A stretch of DNA of 64,000 nt from Streptomyces luteolifulvus (lineage in GTDB: Bacteria; Actinomycetota; Actinomycetes; Streptomycetales; Streptomycetaceae): contig NZ_VZRB01000018.1 in the NCBI RefSeq assembly GCF_008806595.1, positions 1 through 64,000 on the forward strand. The letters are read 5' to 3'. Of this stretch, positions 17,252-25,550 are shown in pieces. A model generated the notes under the pieces. It was given only the letters and a program-made list of their open reading frames with translations, did no database searches and had not been told where the DNA came from. Position 1 is the stretch's first letter. Every line of letters starts with the position of its first letter. Both the position numbers and the translations under genes were made by a program.

Positions 17252-19504
17252 TCAGCCCACCCGGAGCAGCAGCACCGCCCGCGCCGGAACCGTGATCGCC
17301 GCCCCCGCCCGGTGGACGACATCCGGTGCCTCCGCCTGCTCCTCGCGCGAGGTGTCGACGACCACCTCGTACCGTTCCGCCCAGGGCGGCCCCGGCAGCA
17401 CGAAGCTCGCCGGACGGTCCCCGGCGTGCAGGACGGCGAGGAAGCTGTCGTCCACGATCGGCGCGCCCCGCTCGTCGCGGCCCGGGATGTCCCGCCCGGA
17501 CAGATACATCCCGAGCGTGGCCGCGGGCGCGTACCAGTCCCGTTCCGTCATCTCGGTGCCCCGCGCGGTGAACCAGGCCAGGTCCCGCAGCCCGTCCGCC
17601 GAGTGCGCCCGCCCGGAGAAGAAGGCCCGGCGGCGCAGGACCGGGTGCCGGTGGCGCAGCGCGATCAGCCGGGAGGTCAGGTCGAACAGCGCCTTCCAGC
17701 CCGGCTCCTCCAGCAGTCCCCAGTCCAGCCAGCTGATCTCGTTGTCCTGGCAGTACGCGTTGTTGTTGCCGCGCTGCGTGCGCCCCAGCTCGTCGCCGGC
17801 CACCAGCATCGGCACGCCCGTCGACAGCAGCAGCGTGGTCAGCAGGTTCCTCAGCTGGCGGCGCCTGAGCGCCCGTACCCGCTCGTCGTCCGTCTCGCCC
17901 TCGGCCCCGCAGTTCCACGCGCGGTTGTCGTCCGAGCCGTCCCGGTTGCCCTCGCCGTTGGCCTCGTTGTGCTTGCGTTCGTACGACACCAGGTCGCGGA
18001 GGGTGAAACCGTCGTGCGCGGTGACGAAGTTGACCGAGGCATAGGGCCGGCGGCCGCCCCAGGCGTACAGGTCGCTCGACCCCGACAGGCGGTAGCCGAG
18101 ATCCCGTACGTCCGGCAGGGCGCCCCGCCAGAAGTCCCGGACGGCGTTGCGGTAGCGGTCGTTCCACTCCGTCCACAGCGGTGGAAACGCGCCGACCTGG
18201 TAGCCCCCGGAGCCCACGTCCCACGGCTCGGCGATCAGCTTCACCCGGCGCAGCACCGGGTCCTGCGCGATCACCGCGAGGAACGGGGACAGCATGTCGA
18301 CGTCGTGCATGGAGCGGGCCAGCGCGGCGGCCAGGTCGAAGCGGAAGCCGTCCACGCCCATCTCCGTCACCCAGTACCGCAGCGAGTCCGTGATGAGCCG
18401 CAGCACATGCGGCTGCACGACGTGCAGGGTGTTCCCGCAGCCCGTGTAGTCCGCGTACCGCCGCGCGTCCGACTGGAGCCGGTAGTACCCCCGGTTGTCG
18501 ATGCCCTTCAGGGACAGCGTGGGGCCCAGTTCGCCCGCCTCCGCCGTGTGGTTGTAGACCACGTCGAGGATGACCTCGATCCCGGCCGCGTGCAGCGCGC
18601 CGACCATGCGCTTGAACTCGCCGACCTGCTGGCCGGTGGTCCCGGAGGCCGCGTAGGCGGCGTGCGGGGCGAAATAGCCGATCGAGTTGTAGCCCCAGTA
18701 GTTCTTCAGCCCCTTGCGCAACAGATGGTCCTCGTGGGCGAACTGGTGCACCGGCAGCAGTTCCACGGCCGTCGCGCCCAGCTTCACCAGGTGCTCGATC
18801 GCCGCCGGGTGGGCCAGGCCCGCGTAGGTGCCCCGGAGCTCCTCGGGAATTCCCGGGTGGAGCCTGGTGAAGCCCCGGACGTGCAGCTCGTAGATCACCG
18901 AGTCCGCCCACGGCGTCTTCGGCCGGCGGTCGTCCGTCCACTCGTCCTCGGGCGCGTCGTCATGGACGACGACGCCCTTCGGGACGTACGGCGCCGAGTC
19001 CCGGTCGTCGCGCACGGTGTCCGCCACCTGCTGCTGGGGCCAGTCGCGCACATGCCCGTACACCTCCGGCGGCAGGCTGAAGTCGCCGTCCACCGCGCGT
19101 GCGTACGGGTCGAGGAGCAGCTTCGCCGGGTTCCAGCGGCCGCCCGTCCACGGGTCCCAGCGGCCCTGCACCCGGTAGCCGTACCGCTGTCCCGGCATCA
19201 CGCCCGGCACGAAGCCGTGCCAGATCTCGTGCGTCAGCTCGGTCAGCCTCGCCCGGGTCTCCCGGCCGCTCTCGTCGAACAGGCACAGCTCCACCGACTC
19301 CGCCCCGCCCGCCCACAGCGCGAAGTTGGTGCCCGCCACCCCGTCCGGACCGACCCGGAAACGGGCGCCCAGCGGCATCGGCGCACCCGGCCACACCGGT
19401 ACGCCCGGCGCCCTGTGCCGCACGCCGTTCACGACGGCGGCAGGGCGCCCCTCCCCGGCGGCGCGCCCCTCGGCCACCGCCTCCTGCTCGGCTGCGCTGG
19501 ACAC
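17252..19504 (-). CDS. glgX: Glycogen debranching enzyme (isoamylase type)
   Basis: GlgX hydrolyses alpha-1,6 branches of phosphorylase-limit glycogen. The 750-residue protein has an N-terminal CBM48 domain (about 43-140) and a GH13_11 barrel. The three catalytic acids are visible: nucleophile Asp390 in GFRFDLAAAL, acid/base Glu426 in IAEPWDVG and Asp498 in TAHDGFTL. GTG at 19504 follows GGGAGG with a spacing of 11 nt. A charged Glu/Ala-rich start of about 25 residues precedes the conserved part. The product acts with GlgP: phosphorylase trims outer chains, GlgX removes the stubs. It is divergent from the L,D-transpeptidase lipoprotein and directly upstream of the ABC exporter operon. Confidence 0.95.
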   Translation of the reverse strand: MSSAAEQEAVAEGRAAGEGRPAAVVNGVRHRAPGVPVWPGAPMPLGARFRVGPDGVAGTNFALWAGGAESVELCLFDESGRETRARLTELTHEIWHGFVPGVMPGQRYGYRVQGRWDPWTGGRWNPAKLLLDPYARAVDGDFSLPPEVYGHVRDWPQQQVADTVRDDRDSAPYVPKGVVVHDDAPEDEWTDDRRPKTPWADSVIYELHVRGFTRLHPGIPEELRGTYAGLAHPAAIEHLVKLGATAVELLPVHQFAHEDHLLRKGLKNYWGYNSIGYFAPHAAYAASGTTGQQVGEFKRMVGALHAAGIEVILDVVYNHTAEAGELGPTLSLKGIDNRGYYRLQSDARRYADYTGCGNTLHVVQPHVLRLITDSLRYWVTEMGVDGFRFDLAAALARSMHDVDMLSPFLAVIAQDPVLRRVKLIAEPWDVGSGGYQVGAFPPLWTEWNDRYRNAVRDFWRGALPDVRDLGYRLSGSSDLYAWGGRRPYASVNFVTAHDGFTLRDLVSYERKHNEANGEGNRDGSDDNRAWNCGAEGETDDERVRALRRRQLRNLLTTLLLSTGVPMLVAGDELGRTQRGNNNAYCQDNEISWLDWGLLEEPGWKALFDLTSRLIALRHRHPVLRRRAFFSGRAHSADGLRDLAWFTARGTEMTERDWYAPAATLGMYLSGRDIPGRDERGAPIVDDSFLAVLHAGDRPASFVLPGPPWAERYEVVVDTSREEQAEAPDVVHRAGAAITVPARAVLLLRVG

Positions 19505-19655
19505 CGATCAGCCTCCCACGGCTCGTGGGGCGACCCGAAAAGGCGTGCACGGCATCCCGGCCGCGGCTCCCCGTCGCGTCGTCCTCCCCAGTGTTCTGCC
19601 CAGACCTTGGGTCGCACTCACGTTTCCCCAGGGGAGCCCGGTCGTTGGGCACCTC

Positions 19656-20882
19656 GTGAGGCATGCACAAGGGCGCGCACGGCGCGCGAGGGCCGCACTG
19701 GCCGTCGTACTGACATGGGCAGGACTGCTGGCCGGAGCCGCCGGCTGTACCTCGGACGGCACCGGCGGCTTTGACCGGCTGTTCGGTAAACCCCCGGCAT
19801 CCGAGGACGCGATCCGCATCTCACCGCACGACGGCAGCAAGGGCGTCCCGTCCCGCCGGACCCTCCGGGTGGAGGTGCCCAGCGGGCGCCTGGAGTCGGT
19901 GAAGGTCGTCAAGTACCAGGACGCGCAGGAGTCCCCGGTGCCGGGGCACCTCTCCGAGGACGGCCTGAGCTGGGAGCCCGACCGGGCCGGGCTCGCGCCG
20001 GCCGCCGAGTACACGGTCGACGCGGTGGCCCTCGACGGCCACGGGCGGCGCTCCGCACGGCACACCACCTTCACGACACAGGTCCCCGACAAACGCTTCA
20101 TCGCCTACGTCACCCCCGAGAACCGCTCCACGGTCGGCACCGGAATGATCGTGTCCCTGGTGTTCAACCGGGGGATCCGGAACCGTGCCGCGGTCGAGCG
20201 CGCCGTCCGTGTGACCGCGCAGCCGCCCGTCGAGATCCGCCCCCACTGGTTCGACCGGGCCCGCCTCGACTTCCGCCCCGAGCGGTACTGGAAGCCCGGC
20301 ACCAAGGTCACCGTCTCCCTGCGGCTGAGGGACGTCGAGGGATCGCCCGGCGTCTACGGGCTCCAGTACCGGACGTACTCCTTCACCATCGGCCGCAGCC
20401 AGGTCTCGCTGGTCGACGCGGCCCGGCACACCATGCAGGTCCGGCGGGACGGCGCCCTGCTCGCCACCGTGCCGATCACCGCCGGCGCCCCCAAGACCAC
20501 CACGTACAACGGCAGGATGGTCGTCACCGAGATGCTCGAGGTGACCCGGATGAACAGCCGCACGGTCGGCTTCGGCGGCGAGTACGACATCCCCGACGTC
20601 CCGCACGCCATGCGCCTGACCGATTCCGGCACCTTCCTGCACGGCAACTACTGGGCGCCGGACGCCCCCGGCAACGCCAATGTCAGCCACGGCTGTGTGG
20701 GGCTCAGGGACGAGAAGGGCGGCGGCTCGGACACGCCCGCGGGCTGGTTCTTCGACCGCAGCCTCATCGGCGATGTCGTCGAGGTCGTCCACAGCAAGGA
20801 CAAAAGGGTCGCTCCCGACAACGGGCTCGGAGGGTGGAATATGAGCTGGAAGGAGTGGAAGGCGGGCAGTGCGGTGAAGTAA
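19656..20882 (+). CDS. L,D-transpeptidase lipoprotein (YkuD domain), copy 1
   Basis: This exported 408-residue enzyme is of the mycobacterial/streptomycete LdtMt2 type. It makes 3-3 cross-links in peptidoglycan or attaches proteins to it. A 30-residue signal ends in a lipobox-like GAAGC (Cys31). Two Ig-like domains follow (about 50-120 and 135-245) and a YkuD catalytic domain (about 250-385) contains HGNYW and SHGCVGLRD, giving catalytic Cys347. The C-terminal WNMSWKEWKAG matches its neighbour. GTG at 19656 begins the signal sequence but has no strong ribosome binding site (GGGGAG is 25 nt away), so the exact start is uncertain. About 50% identical by eye to the next gene: a tandem duplication. 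Confidence 0.9.
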   Translation: MRHAQGRARRARAALAVVLTWAGLLAGAAGCTSDGTGGFDRLFGKPPASEDAIRISPHDGSKGVPSRRTLRVEVPSGRLESVKVVKYQDAQESPVPGHLSEDGLSWEPDRAGLAPAAEYTVDAVALDGHGRRSARHTTFTTQVPDKRFIAYVTPENRSTVGTGMIVSLVFNRGIRNRAAVERAVRVTAQPPVEIRPHWFDRARLDFRPERYWKPGTKVTVSLRLRDVEGSPGVYGLQYRTYSFTIGRSQVSLVDAARHTMQVRRDGALLATVPITAGAPKTTTYNGRMVVTEMLEVTRMNSRTVGFGGEYDIPDVPHAMRLTDSGTFLHGNYWAPDAPGNANVSHGCVGLRDEKGGGSDTPAGWFFDRSLIGDVVEVVHSKDKRVAPDNGLGGWNMSWKEWKAGSAVK

Positions 20883-21043
20883 CCCGACACAGGGGCGGGT
20901 TGTCCCCACTTTCCGTTGAAGTTGGGACTGAACGGTGACAATCATGAGGCTCCGACGCCCCTGGCCTTGTGGTTACTATGCGCCGAGCGCGCGGGAGACG
21001 CGCCGGGGTGCGGGCCTGACCAGGCCCGGCGAGGGGAGAAGAG
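20883..21043 (+). promoter_or_regulatory. Gap between the two L,D-transpeptidase genes
   Basis: 161 bp, no gene visible. GAGGGGAGAA (21031-21040) serves as ribosome binding site for the downstream gene. The length allows a separate promoter, but none is clear to me. Confidence 0.3.
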
Positions 21044-22303
21044 TTGAACGTGCGGCCGATATCGGGGGCGTCGGTTGACGCGCGCGGGACCCAGAAGAAG
21101 GCGCGTAAGGGCAAGGCGTTGCTGGCGCCGGTGGTCGGTGTGCTGCTCCTTGCGGTCACCGCGTGCGGCGGGGGCGGTGGCTCGGACTCGGGGTCCGGTG
21201 GCCAGGGCAAGGGCAAGGATTCCGGTTCCGCGCAGAGCAAGCAGTCGGAGGCCGTCGTCTCCATCTCGCCCAAGGACGGCGCCAAGTCCGTCGAAACCAG
21301 CGGTGCGCTCAAGGTCGGTGCCGCCAAGGGCAAGCTGACCGAGGTCGTGGTCAAGGACGCCAAGGGCACGAAGATAGCCGGGCAGATCGCCGCAGACGGC
21401 GCGAGCTGGAAGCCGTCCACGCATCTGGCCGCCTCCACCAAGTACACGGTGCACGCGGTCGCCAAGGACTCCGAGGGCCGCACGGCGGCCGAGGACTCCA
21501 GCTTCACCACGCTGACCCCGCAGAACACCTTCATCGGCAACTTCACCCCCGAGGACGGCTCCAAGGTCGGCGTCGGCATGCCGTTCTCGGTCCGCTTCAC
21601 CCGGGGCATCACCAGCCCCGACGCCGTCGAGAAGGCCATCACCGTCAAGACCGAGCCGGCCGTCGAGGTCGAGGGCCACTGGTTCGGCAACGACCGCCTC
21701 GACTTCCGTCCGGAGAAGTACTGGAAGGAAGGCACCAAGGTCACCGTCGAGCTCAACCTCGACGGCGTCGAGGGCCGCGACGGCGTCTACGGCGAGCAGA
21801 CCAAGACCGTGTCCTTCACCATCGGCCGCAACCAGGTCTCGGTCGTCGACGCCGCCAAGCGCACGATGAAGGTCATGCAGGACGGCAAGGTCGTCAAGAC
21901 CATCCCCGTCACCACCGGCAAGCCCGGCTACGACACCTGGAACGGCCAGATGGTCATGAGCGAGAAGCTCACGGTCACCCGGATGAACGGCGAGACGGTC
22001 GGTTACGGCGGCGAGTACGACATCAAGGACGTCCCGCACGCCATCCGCCTGACCACCTCCGGCACCTTCATCCACGGCAACTACTGGGGCGGCGACGCGT
22101 TCGGCAACTACAACGCCAGCCACGGCTGCGTCGGCCTGCGCGATGTGCGCGGCGGCTACGACAGCGGGGTGCCCGCCGCGTGGTTCTTCAACCACTCGAT
22201 GATCGGTGACGTCGTCGTCGTGAAGAACTCCAACGACCGGACGGTCGACCCGGACAACGGCTTCAACGGCTGGAACATGTCCTGGGAGAAGTGGAAGGCG
22301 TAG
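21044..22303 (+). CDS. L,D-transpeptidase lipoprotein (YkuD domain), copy 2
   Basis: This 419-residue paralogue of the preceding gene has a signal peptide with lipobox VTAC (Cys41), followed by a Gly/Ser/Lys-rich flexible linker to about residue 68, two Ig-like domains and the YkuD catalytic domain with HGNYWGGDAFGNYNASHGC and catalytic Cys362. TTG at 21044 lies 3-5 nt after GAGGGGAGAA; an in-frame GTG at 21050 is almost as good. The product should sit on the outer face of the membrane and remodel peptidoglycan. It differs from copy 1 mainly in the signal and linker, which may place the two enzymes at different distances from the membrane. Confidence 0.93.
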   Translation: MNVRPISGASVDARGTQKKARKGKALLAPVVGVLLLAVTACGGGGGSDSGSGGQGKGKDSGSAQSKQSEAVVSISPKDGAKSVETSGALKVGAAKGKLTEVVVKDAKGTKIAGQIAADGASWKPSTHLAASTKYTVHAVAKDSEGRTAAEDSSFTTLTPQNTFIGNFTPEDGSKVGVGMPFSVRFTRGITSPDAVEKAITVKTEPAVEVEGHWFGNDRLDFRPEKYWKEGTKVTVELNLDGVEGRDGVYGEQTKTVSFTIGRNQVSVVDAAKRTMKVMQDGKVVKTIPVTTGKPGYDTWNGQMVMSEKLTVTRMNGETVGYGGEYDIKDVPHAIRLTTSGTFIHGNYWGGDAFGNYNASHGCVGLRDVRGGYDSGVPAAWFFNHSMIGDVVVVKNSNDRTVDPDNGFNGWNMSWEKWKA

Positions 22304-22317
22304 CCCTTCGCAGGCGT

Positions 22318-22351
22318 ACGGGCCCGGTGTGACGGAGCGCACCGGGCCCGT
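22318..22351 (+). terminator. Terminator after the second L,D-transpeptidase gene
   Basis: ACGGGCCCGGTG (22318-22329) and CACCGGGCCCGT (22340-22351) form a perfect 12-bp stem with a 10-nt loop, 15 nt after the stop codon, followed by TGTCGTT. It may act without a strong U tract, as is common in Streptomyces. Confidence 0.8.
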
Positions 22352-22379
22352 TGTCGTTAGTGCCCGTTAACCTGCCTGC

Positions 22380-23147
22380 ATGACCGTGAATCTGGAAGTC
22401 GCCGAAGGCGTCGGCGTCCTGCGCCTCGACCGCCCGCCCATGAACGCGCTGGACGTCGCCACGCAGGACAGGCTCAAGGAGCTCGCCGAGGAGGCGGGCC
22501 GGCGTGACGACGTACGCGCCGTGGTGATCTACGGCGGGGAGAAGGTGTTCGCGGCGGGCGCGGACATCAAGGAGATGCAGGCCATGGACCACACGGCGAT
22601 GGTCCTGCGCGCCCGCGCCCTGCAGGACTCGTTCACGGCGGTGGCCCGTATCCCCAAGCCGGTGGTGGCCGCCGTCACGGGGTACGCGCTGGGCGGCGGC
22701 TGCGAGCTGGCGCTGTGCGCGGACTTCCGGATCGCCGCGGAGGGCGCGAAGCTGGGCCAGCCGGAGATCCTGCTGGGCCTGATCCCGGGGGCGGGCGGCA
22801 CGCAGCGCCTGTCCCGGCTGATCGGTCCCTCGAAGGCGAAGGACCTGATCTTCACGGGCCGGATGGTGAAGGCCGACGAGGCGCTCGCGCTGGGTCTGGT
22901 GGACCGGGTCGTCCCGGCCGAGGAGGTGTACGCGCAGGCGCACGCGTGGGCGGCGAAGCTGGCGCAGGGCCCGGCGCTCGCGCTGCGCGCGGCGAAGGAG
23001 TCGATCGACACCGGGCTGGAGACGGACATCGACACCGGGCTCGCGGTGGAACGGAACTGGTTCGCGGGCCTGTTCGCGACGGAGGACCGGGAGCGCGGGA
23101 TGCGGAGCTTCGTGGAGGAGGGTCCGGGCAAGGCGAAGTTCCTCTGA
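22380..23147 (+). CDS. Enoyl-CoA hydratase/isomerase family protein
   Basis: This 255-residue crotonase-fold protein hydrates or isomerises enoyl-CoA esters, probably in fatty-acid or amino-acid breakdown. The oxyanion-hole segments AAGADIKEM (about 58-66) and YALGGGCELALCADFRIA (about 101-118) are present, and the catalytic Glu is likely in QPEILLGLIPGAGGTQR (about 127-143). GRMVKADEALALGLVDRV follows as in the family. ATG at 22380 has no Shine-Dalgarno sequence, but TAACCT ends 7 nt before it, so the mRNA may be leaderless. No fatty-acid oxidation partner is adjacent, so the substrate cannot be named. Confidence 0.92.
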   Translation: MTVNLEVAEGVGVLRLDRPPMNALDVATQDRLKELAEEAGRRDDVRAVVIYGGEKVFAAGADIKEMQAMDHTAMVLRARALQDSFTAVARIPKPVVAAVTGYALGGGCELALCADFRIAAEGAKLGQPEILLGLIPGAGGTQRLSRLIGPSKAKDLIFTGRMVKADEALALGLVDRVVPAEEVYAQAHAWAAKLAQGPALALRAAKESIDTGLETDIDTGLAVERNWFAGLFATEDRERGMRSFVEEGPGKAKFL

Positions 23148-23222
23148 GCGCATGGCACTTGACGCGGTGTCCGTCTGCTCCGTGTCTGATCGGGGTCCCT
23201 CGATAGGGCGGTTTATGGGAGC

Positions 23223-23381
23223 CTTAAGCCAGTCTTAAGCCTGCCTTGTCGAGGGAGCCGGTCGATTGCCTCCAAGTGACTCTTCCTTGCAGGTCAGATG
23301 GGCTGTCGAGGGCTCCGATGTGCCGTTGGCATATGCCGGTCGAATCGTGCGGAATTATGTATTCCGGGGGGCGTATTCCGG
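23223..23381 (+). promoter_or_regulatory. Repeat-rich regulatory region upstream of the RsbW-like gene
   Basis: In 23148-23403 there is no gene, but there are three striking patterns. CTTAAGCC occurs twice (23223-23230, 23234-23241) with an 11-bp period. A perfect palindrome GGCATATGCC lies at 23328-23337. TATTCCGG occurs twice (23360-23367, 23374-23381) with a 14-bp period. These are plausible operator sites for one or more regulators of the downstream gene. Confidence 0.45.
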
Positions 23382-23403
23382 AGGAACGCCCCCGGAGGTC
23401 CCG

Positions 23404-23928
23404 GTGGGCGGCCATCATGGGGGCATGGCGGGGCTGGAGGGTATCGAACAGCCGCGGGGGCAGGGCCGTCCGACCGGGGCGCGCTGGTCGCCTGCGGTCG
23501 AGGACGAACACGGTCTGAAGGCACTCGAGTTGTTCGGCAATCCCACGGAGGCGGAGGTGCCGCTGCCGTCCCGCCCCGAATCGGCCGCCACGGCCCGCCG
23601 GCTGACCCAGGTGGTGGTCCTGCGCCAGTGGGGCCTCACCCCGAAGATGACGGAAGACGCCGTCCTCCTGGTCTCGGAACTCGTCGGCAACGCCGTACGC
23701 CACACCGGCGCCCGAGTCTTCGGCCTCCGCATGCGCCGCCGCCGCGGCTGGATCCGCATCGAGGTCCGCGACCCCTCCCGCGGCCTGCCCTGCCTGATGC
23801 CGGTCCAGGACATGGACATCAGCGGCCGCGGCCTGTTCCTGGTCGACAAACTCTCCGACCGCTGGGGCGTCGACCTCCTCCCCCGAGGCAAGACGACCTG
23901 GTTCGAAATGAGGGTGGCAGACCGCTGA
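23404..23928 (+). CDS. RsbW/SpoIIAB-like ATP-binding protein (HATPase_c)
   Basis: This is a 174-residue protein with a single GHKL ATPase domain (about 55-170) of the anti-sigma-factor serine kinase type, very abundant in Streptomyces. The N box ELVGNAVRHTG, a G1-like DPSRGLP and the G2 box ISGRGLFLVDKLSDRWG are visible. Such proteins usually bind sigma or anti-sigma-antagonist proteins and phosphorylate them; no partner is encoded nearby. GTG at 23404 has an ideal GGAGG (23394-23398) with 5-nt spacing. ATG at 23425 (MAGLEG) is an alternative, and an upstream TTG at 23266 would add 46 residues that look non-coding. The preceding gap carries repeat pairs suggesting regulated transcription. Confidence 0.85.
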   Translation: MGGHHGGMAGLEGIEQPRGQGRPTGARWSPAVEDEHGLKALELFGNPTEAEVPLPSRPESAATARRLTQVVVLRQWGLTPKMTEDAVLLVSELVGNAVRHTGARVFGLRMRRRRGWIRIEVRDPSRGLPCLMPVQDMDISGRGLFLVDKLSDRWGVDLLPRGKTTWFEMRVADR

Positions 23929-24125
23929 GCCCGCCTCCGGCGGTGGGGCGAGTTCGGTGGGGCGCGGCATCCGGGGGTGTTGCGGTTGCGGTGGGTCGGG
24001 GTCCTGCTCCCGTCGCCCGAGTCCGGCTGGGTGGTCGCCGCACTGGGCGTTTTGACGGGCGGTTAATCTGACCTGCGTCAGTGCGACAGCACAGTATGGG
24101 AAACACGAGTAAAAGGGGCGGATCG

Positions 24126-24338
24126 GTGGCGGACATCGACGAGGCACGCAAGCAGTTCCAGCGGATCGATACGGACGGTGACGGCTTCATCACCGCGGCC
24201 GAGTTCAAGACCGCCCTGGCCCAGTCGGGCGACTGGAACGTCACCGAGTCGGTGGCCGAGGCGATCATCAAGACCCGTGACCTCAACGGCGACAAGGTCC
24301 TGTCGTTCGACGAGTTCTGGACGTACCTGAACAGCTGA
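24126..24338 (+). CDS. Small EF-hand calcium-binding protein
   Basis: This 70-residue cytoplasmic protein consists of two EF-hand motifs. Loop 1 runs Asp15-Thr-Asp17-Gly-Asp19-Gly to Glu26 and loop 2 Asp52-Leu-Asn54-Gly-Asp56 to Glu63; both have the acidic residues at positions 1, 3, 5 and 12 needed to bind calcium. Streptomyces have several such Cab proteins that buffer or sense Ca2+ during development. GTG at 24126 follows a GGGGCGG motif; the frame stays open upstream, but the homologous part begins here. TTGACG at 24052-24057 and a palindrome CTGAC-N4-GTCAG (24068-24081) lie upstream and may be promoter and operator elements. Confidence 0.92.
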   Translation: MADIDEARKQFQRIDTDGDGFITAAEFKTALAQSGDWNVTESVAEAIIKTRDLNGDKVLSFDEFWTYLNS

Positions 24339-24349
24339 CGCGCACGCCA

Positions 24350-24381
24350 GGGGCGCCGGTCCGGCAGCGGACGGGCGCCCC
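24350..24381. terminator. Bidirectional terminator between the EF-hand and GH25-like genes
   Basis: A 14-nt arm (24350-24363) pairs with 24368-24381 around GCAG, with one mismatch. It lies in the gap between convergent genes. TTCGTCG follows on the forward strand. Confidence 0.75.
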
Positions 24382-24414
24382 TTCGTCGTACGCCTCCCGG
24401 CACGCGCCGGTCGG

Positions 24415-24972
24415 TCACGCGCCCTCGGCCCAGGTCCGCAGCGCGGCTCTGCTCGGGAAGTCGGCGACGTTCTTGTCGTGCGGGTCGTCGGTGTGCTGGT
24501 GGAAGCGCCACCTCGCCTGGATGCGGGGCTCGCCGGCCGTGACGTAGTCGGCGATCCAGAGACCGTCGCCGGCGTAGGACGTGGTGTCGACGTTCAGCCA
24601 GTAATGGCGGTTGCAGTACAGGACCACCCGGTGGTTCGGCCGGAGTTCCTTCACCTTCCTGATGAAGCGGTCCTTCTCCGCATTGCTCGCATGGGTTCCC
24701 TCACCGGTCGTCTCCCAGTCGACGGCGAGGACGTCGCCCGCCTTCTCGGGCGCGTGCTTGACGAAGTACTCCGCCTGGGCCGTGAGGTTGCCCGGCCAGA
24801 GGAAGTGGTAGAAGCCGACGGCGAGTCCGGCCTCGCGCGCCGTCTTCGTCTGGGCGGCGAGTTTCGGGTTGACGTACGAACGGCCCTCCGTCGCCTTGAT
24901 GAAGACGAAGGAGATGCCGCCCGTGTCGTAGTCGGAAGGCTGGTACGCGCTCACATCGATGCCGCGCAGCAT
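24415..24972 (-). CDS. GH25-like lysozyme/muramidase domain protein without signal peptide
   Basis: This 185-residue protein is made only of a glycoside hydrolase 25 domain: RGIDVSAYQ with Asp6, a central FIKATEG strand, YHFLWPG, and the catalytic pair Asp85/Glu87 in AVDWETTG. GH25 enzymes cleave the N-acetylmuramoyl bond of peptidoglycan. Unusually there is no signal sequence or cell-wall binding domain. ATG at 24972 is well placed after AGGGAGAG, so an exported longer form is unlikely. It could leave the cell by a non-Sec route, be a domesticated endolysin, or act on internal targets. It lies 141 nt downstream of the caspase/EACC1 locus in the same direction, so it might belong to it. Confidence 0.85.
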   Translation of the reverse strand: MLRGIDVSAYQPSDYDTGGISFVFIKATEGRSYVNPKLAAQTKTAREAGLAVGFYHFLWPGNLTAQAEYFVKHAPEKAGDVLAVDWETTGEGTHASNAEKDRFIRKVKELRPNHRVVLYCNRHYWLNVDTTSYAGDGLWIADYVTAGEPRIQARWRFHQHTDDPHDKNVADFPSRAALRTWAEGA

Positions 24973-25113
24973 GGAATCTCTCCCTGAAGTGCTCGTGGGG
25001 GGACGGGATTTGGGCGTTGTTGAAGGTGTTGCCCACCCTGGCACGGGGCGATCCGCCCTTGACGCGCACTGTGACGCGGAAGAGTGCCGACTGCCGGACC
25101 CGGGGCGCCTGGT

Positions 25114-25494
25114 TCACCGCTGACCGGCCCGCTCCATGGCCTCGACGAGCGTCCGCCCGAACGTCTCCGCGTCGAAGCCGACGACCTGGGCCTCCACGAC
25201 GACCTCGGATTCCTGGTCGCCGTGCGGCCGTCGCACCGACACCTTCACGGGAACCGCCCGAACCCGGATCCAGGCGCGCAACACCGAAGCGAGGGCGGTC
25301 ACCGCGCTGCTGGTCATGATGATCTCCAGGGCCGTCAGGGCCCCGCCCAGGGTGCCGGGCGCCGCCGGGTCCTCACACAGCCGTACACCGTCGATCTCCG
25401 GTTCCTCGCCGAGCCTTCGGAAGAGGTCCCGCAGGTCGTCGTCCGCTGCCGGATGTCCATCGGGGGCGGTGACGGTGAGGGTCAACTGGTCCAT
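25114..25494 (-). CDS. EACC1 (effector-associated constant component) protein
   Basis: This 126-residue protein has an N-terminal beta/alpha part (MDQLTLTVTAPDG, then a DLFRRLGEEPEIDG helix), a single hydrophobic helix at about 50-76 (ALTALEIIMTSSAVTALASV) and a basic C-terminal beta part. This matches the small EACC1 family, known from comparative genomics as a constant partner of caspase, trypsin and STAND effectors in actinobacterial conflict systems; its biochemical role is not established. Here it lies 56 nt downstream of a caspase/nSTAND gene, the expected neighbour. ATG at 25494 follows GGAGAG at 3-nt spacing. The hydrophobic helix suggests membrane association. No catalytic motif is visible. 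Confidence 0.8.
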   Translation of the reverse strand: MDQLTLTVTAPDGHPAADDDLRDLFRRLGEEPEIDGVRLCEDPAAPGTLGGALTALEIIMTSSAVTALASVLRAWIRVRAVPVKVSVRRPHGDQESEVVVEAQVVGFDAETFGRTLVEAMERAGQR

Positions 25495-25550
25495 GTTCTC
25501 TCCTGTGCCGGTCGGGTTCGGGGTTCGGGGCGGTGGTCGGTCGTCGGACG

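Noticed and set aside
23266..23403. Upstream TTG start for the RsbW-like protein
   Set aside because: GTG at 23404 has an ideal GGAGG; the extra 46 residues would cover the repeat-rich control region.
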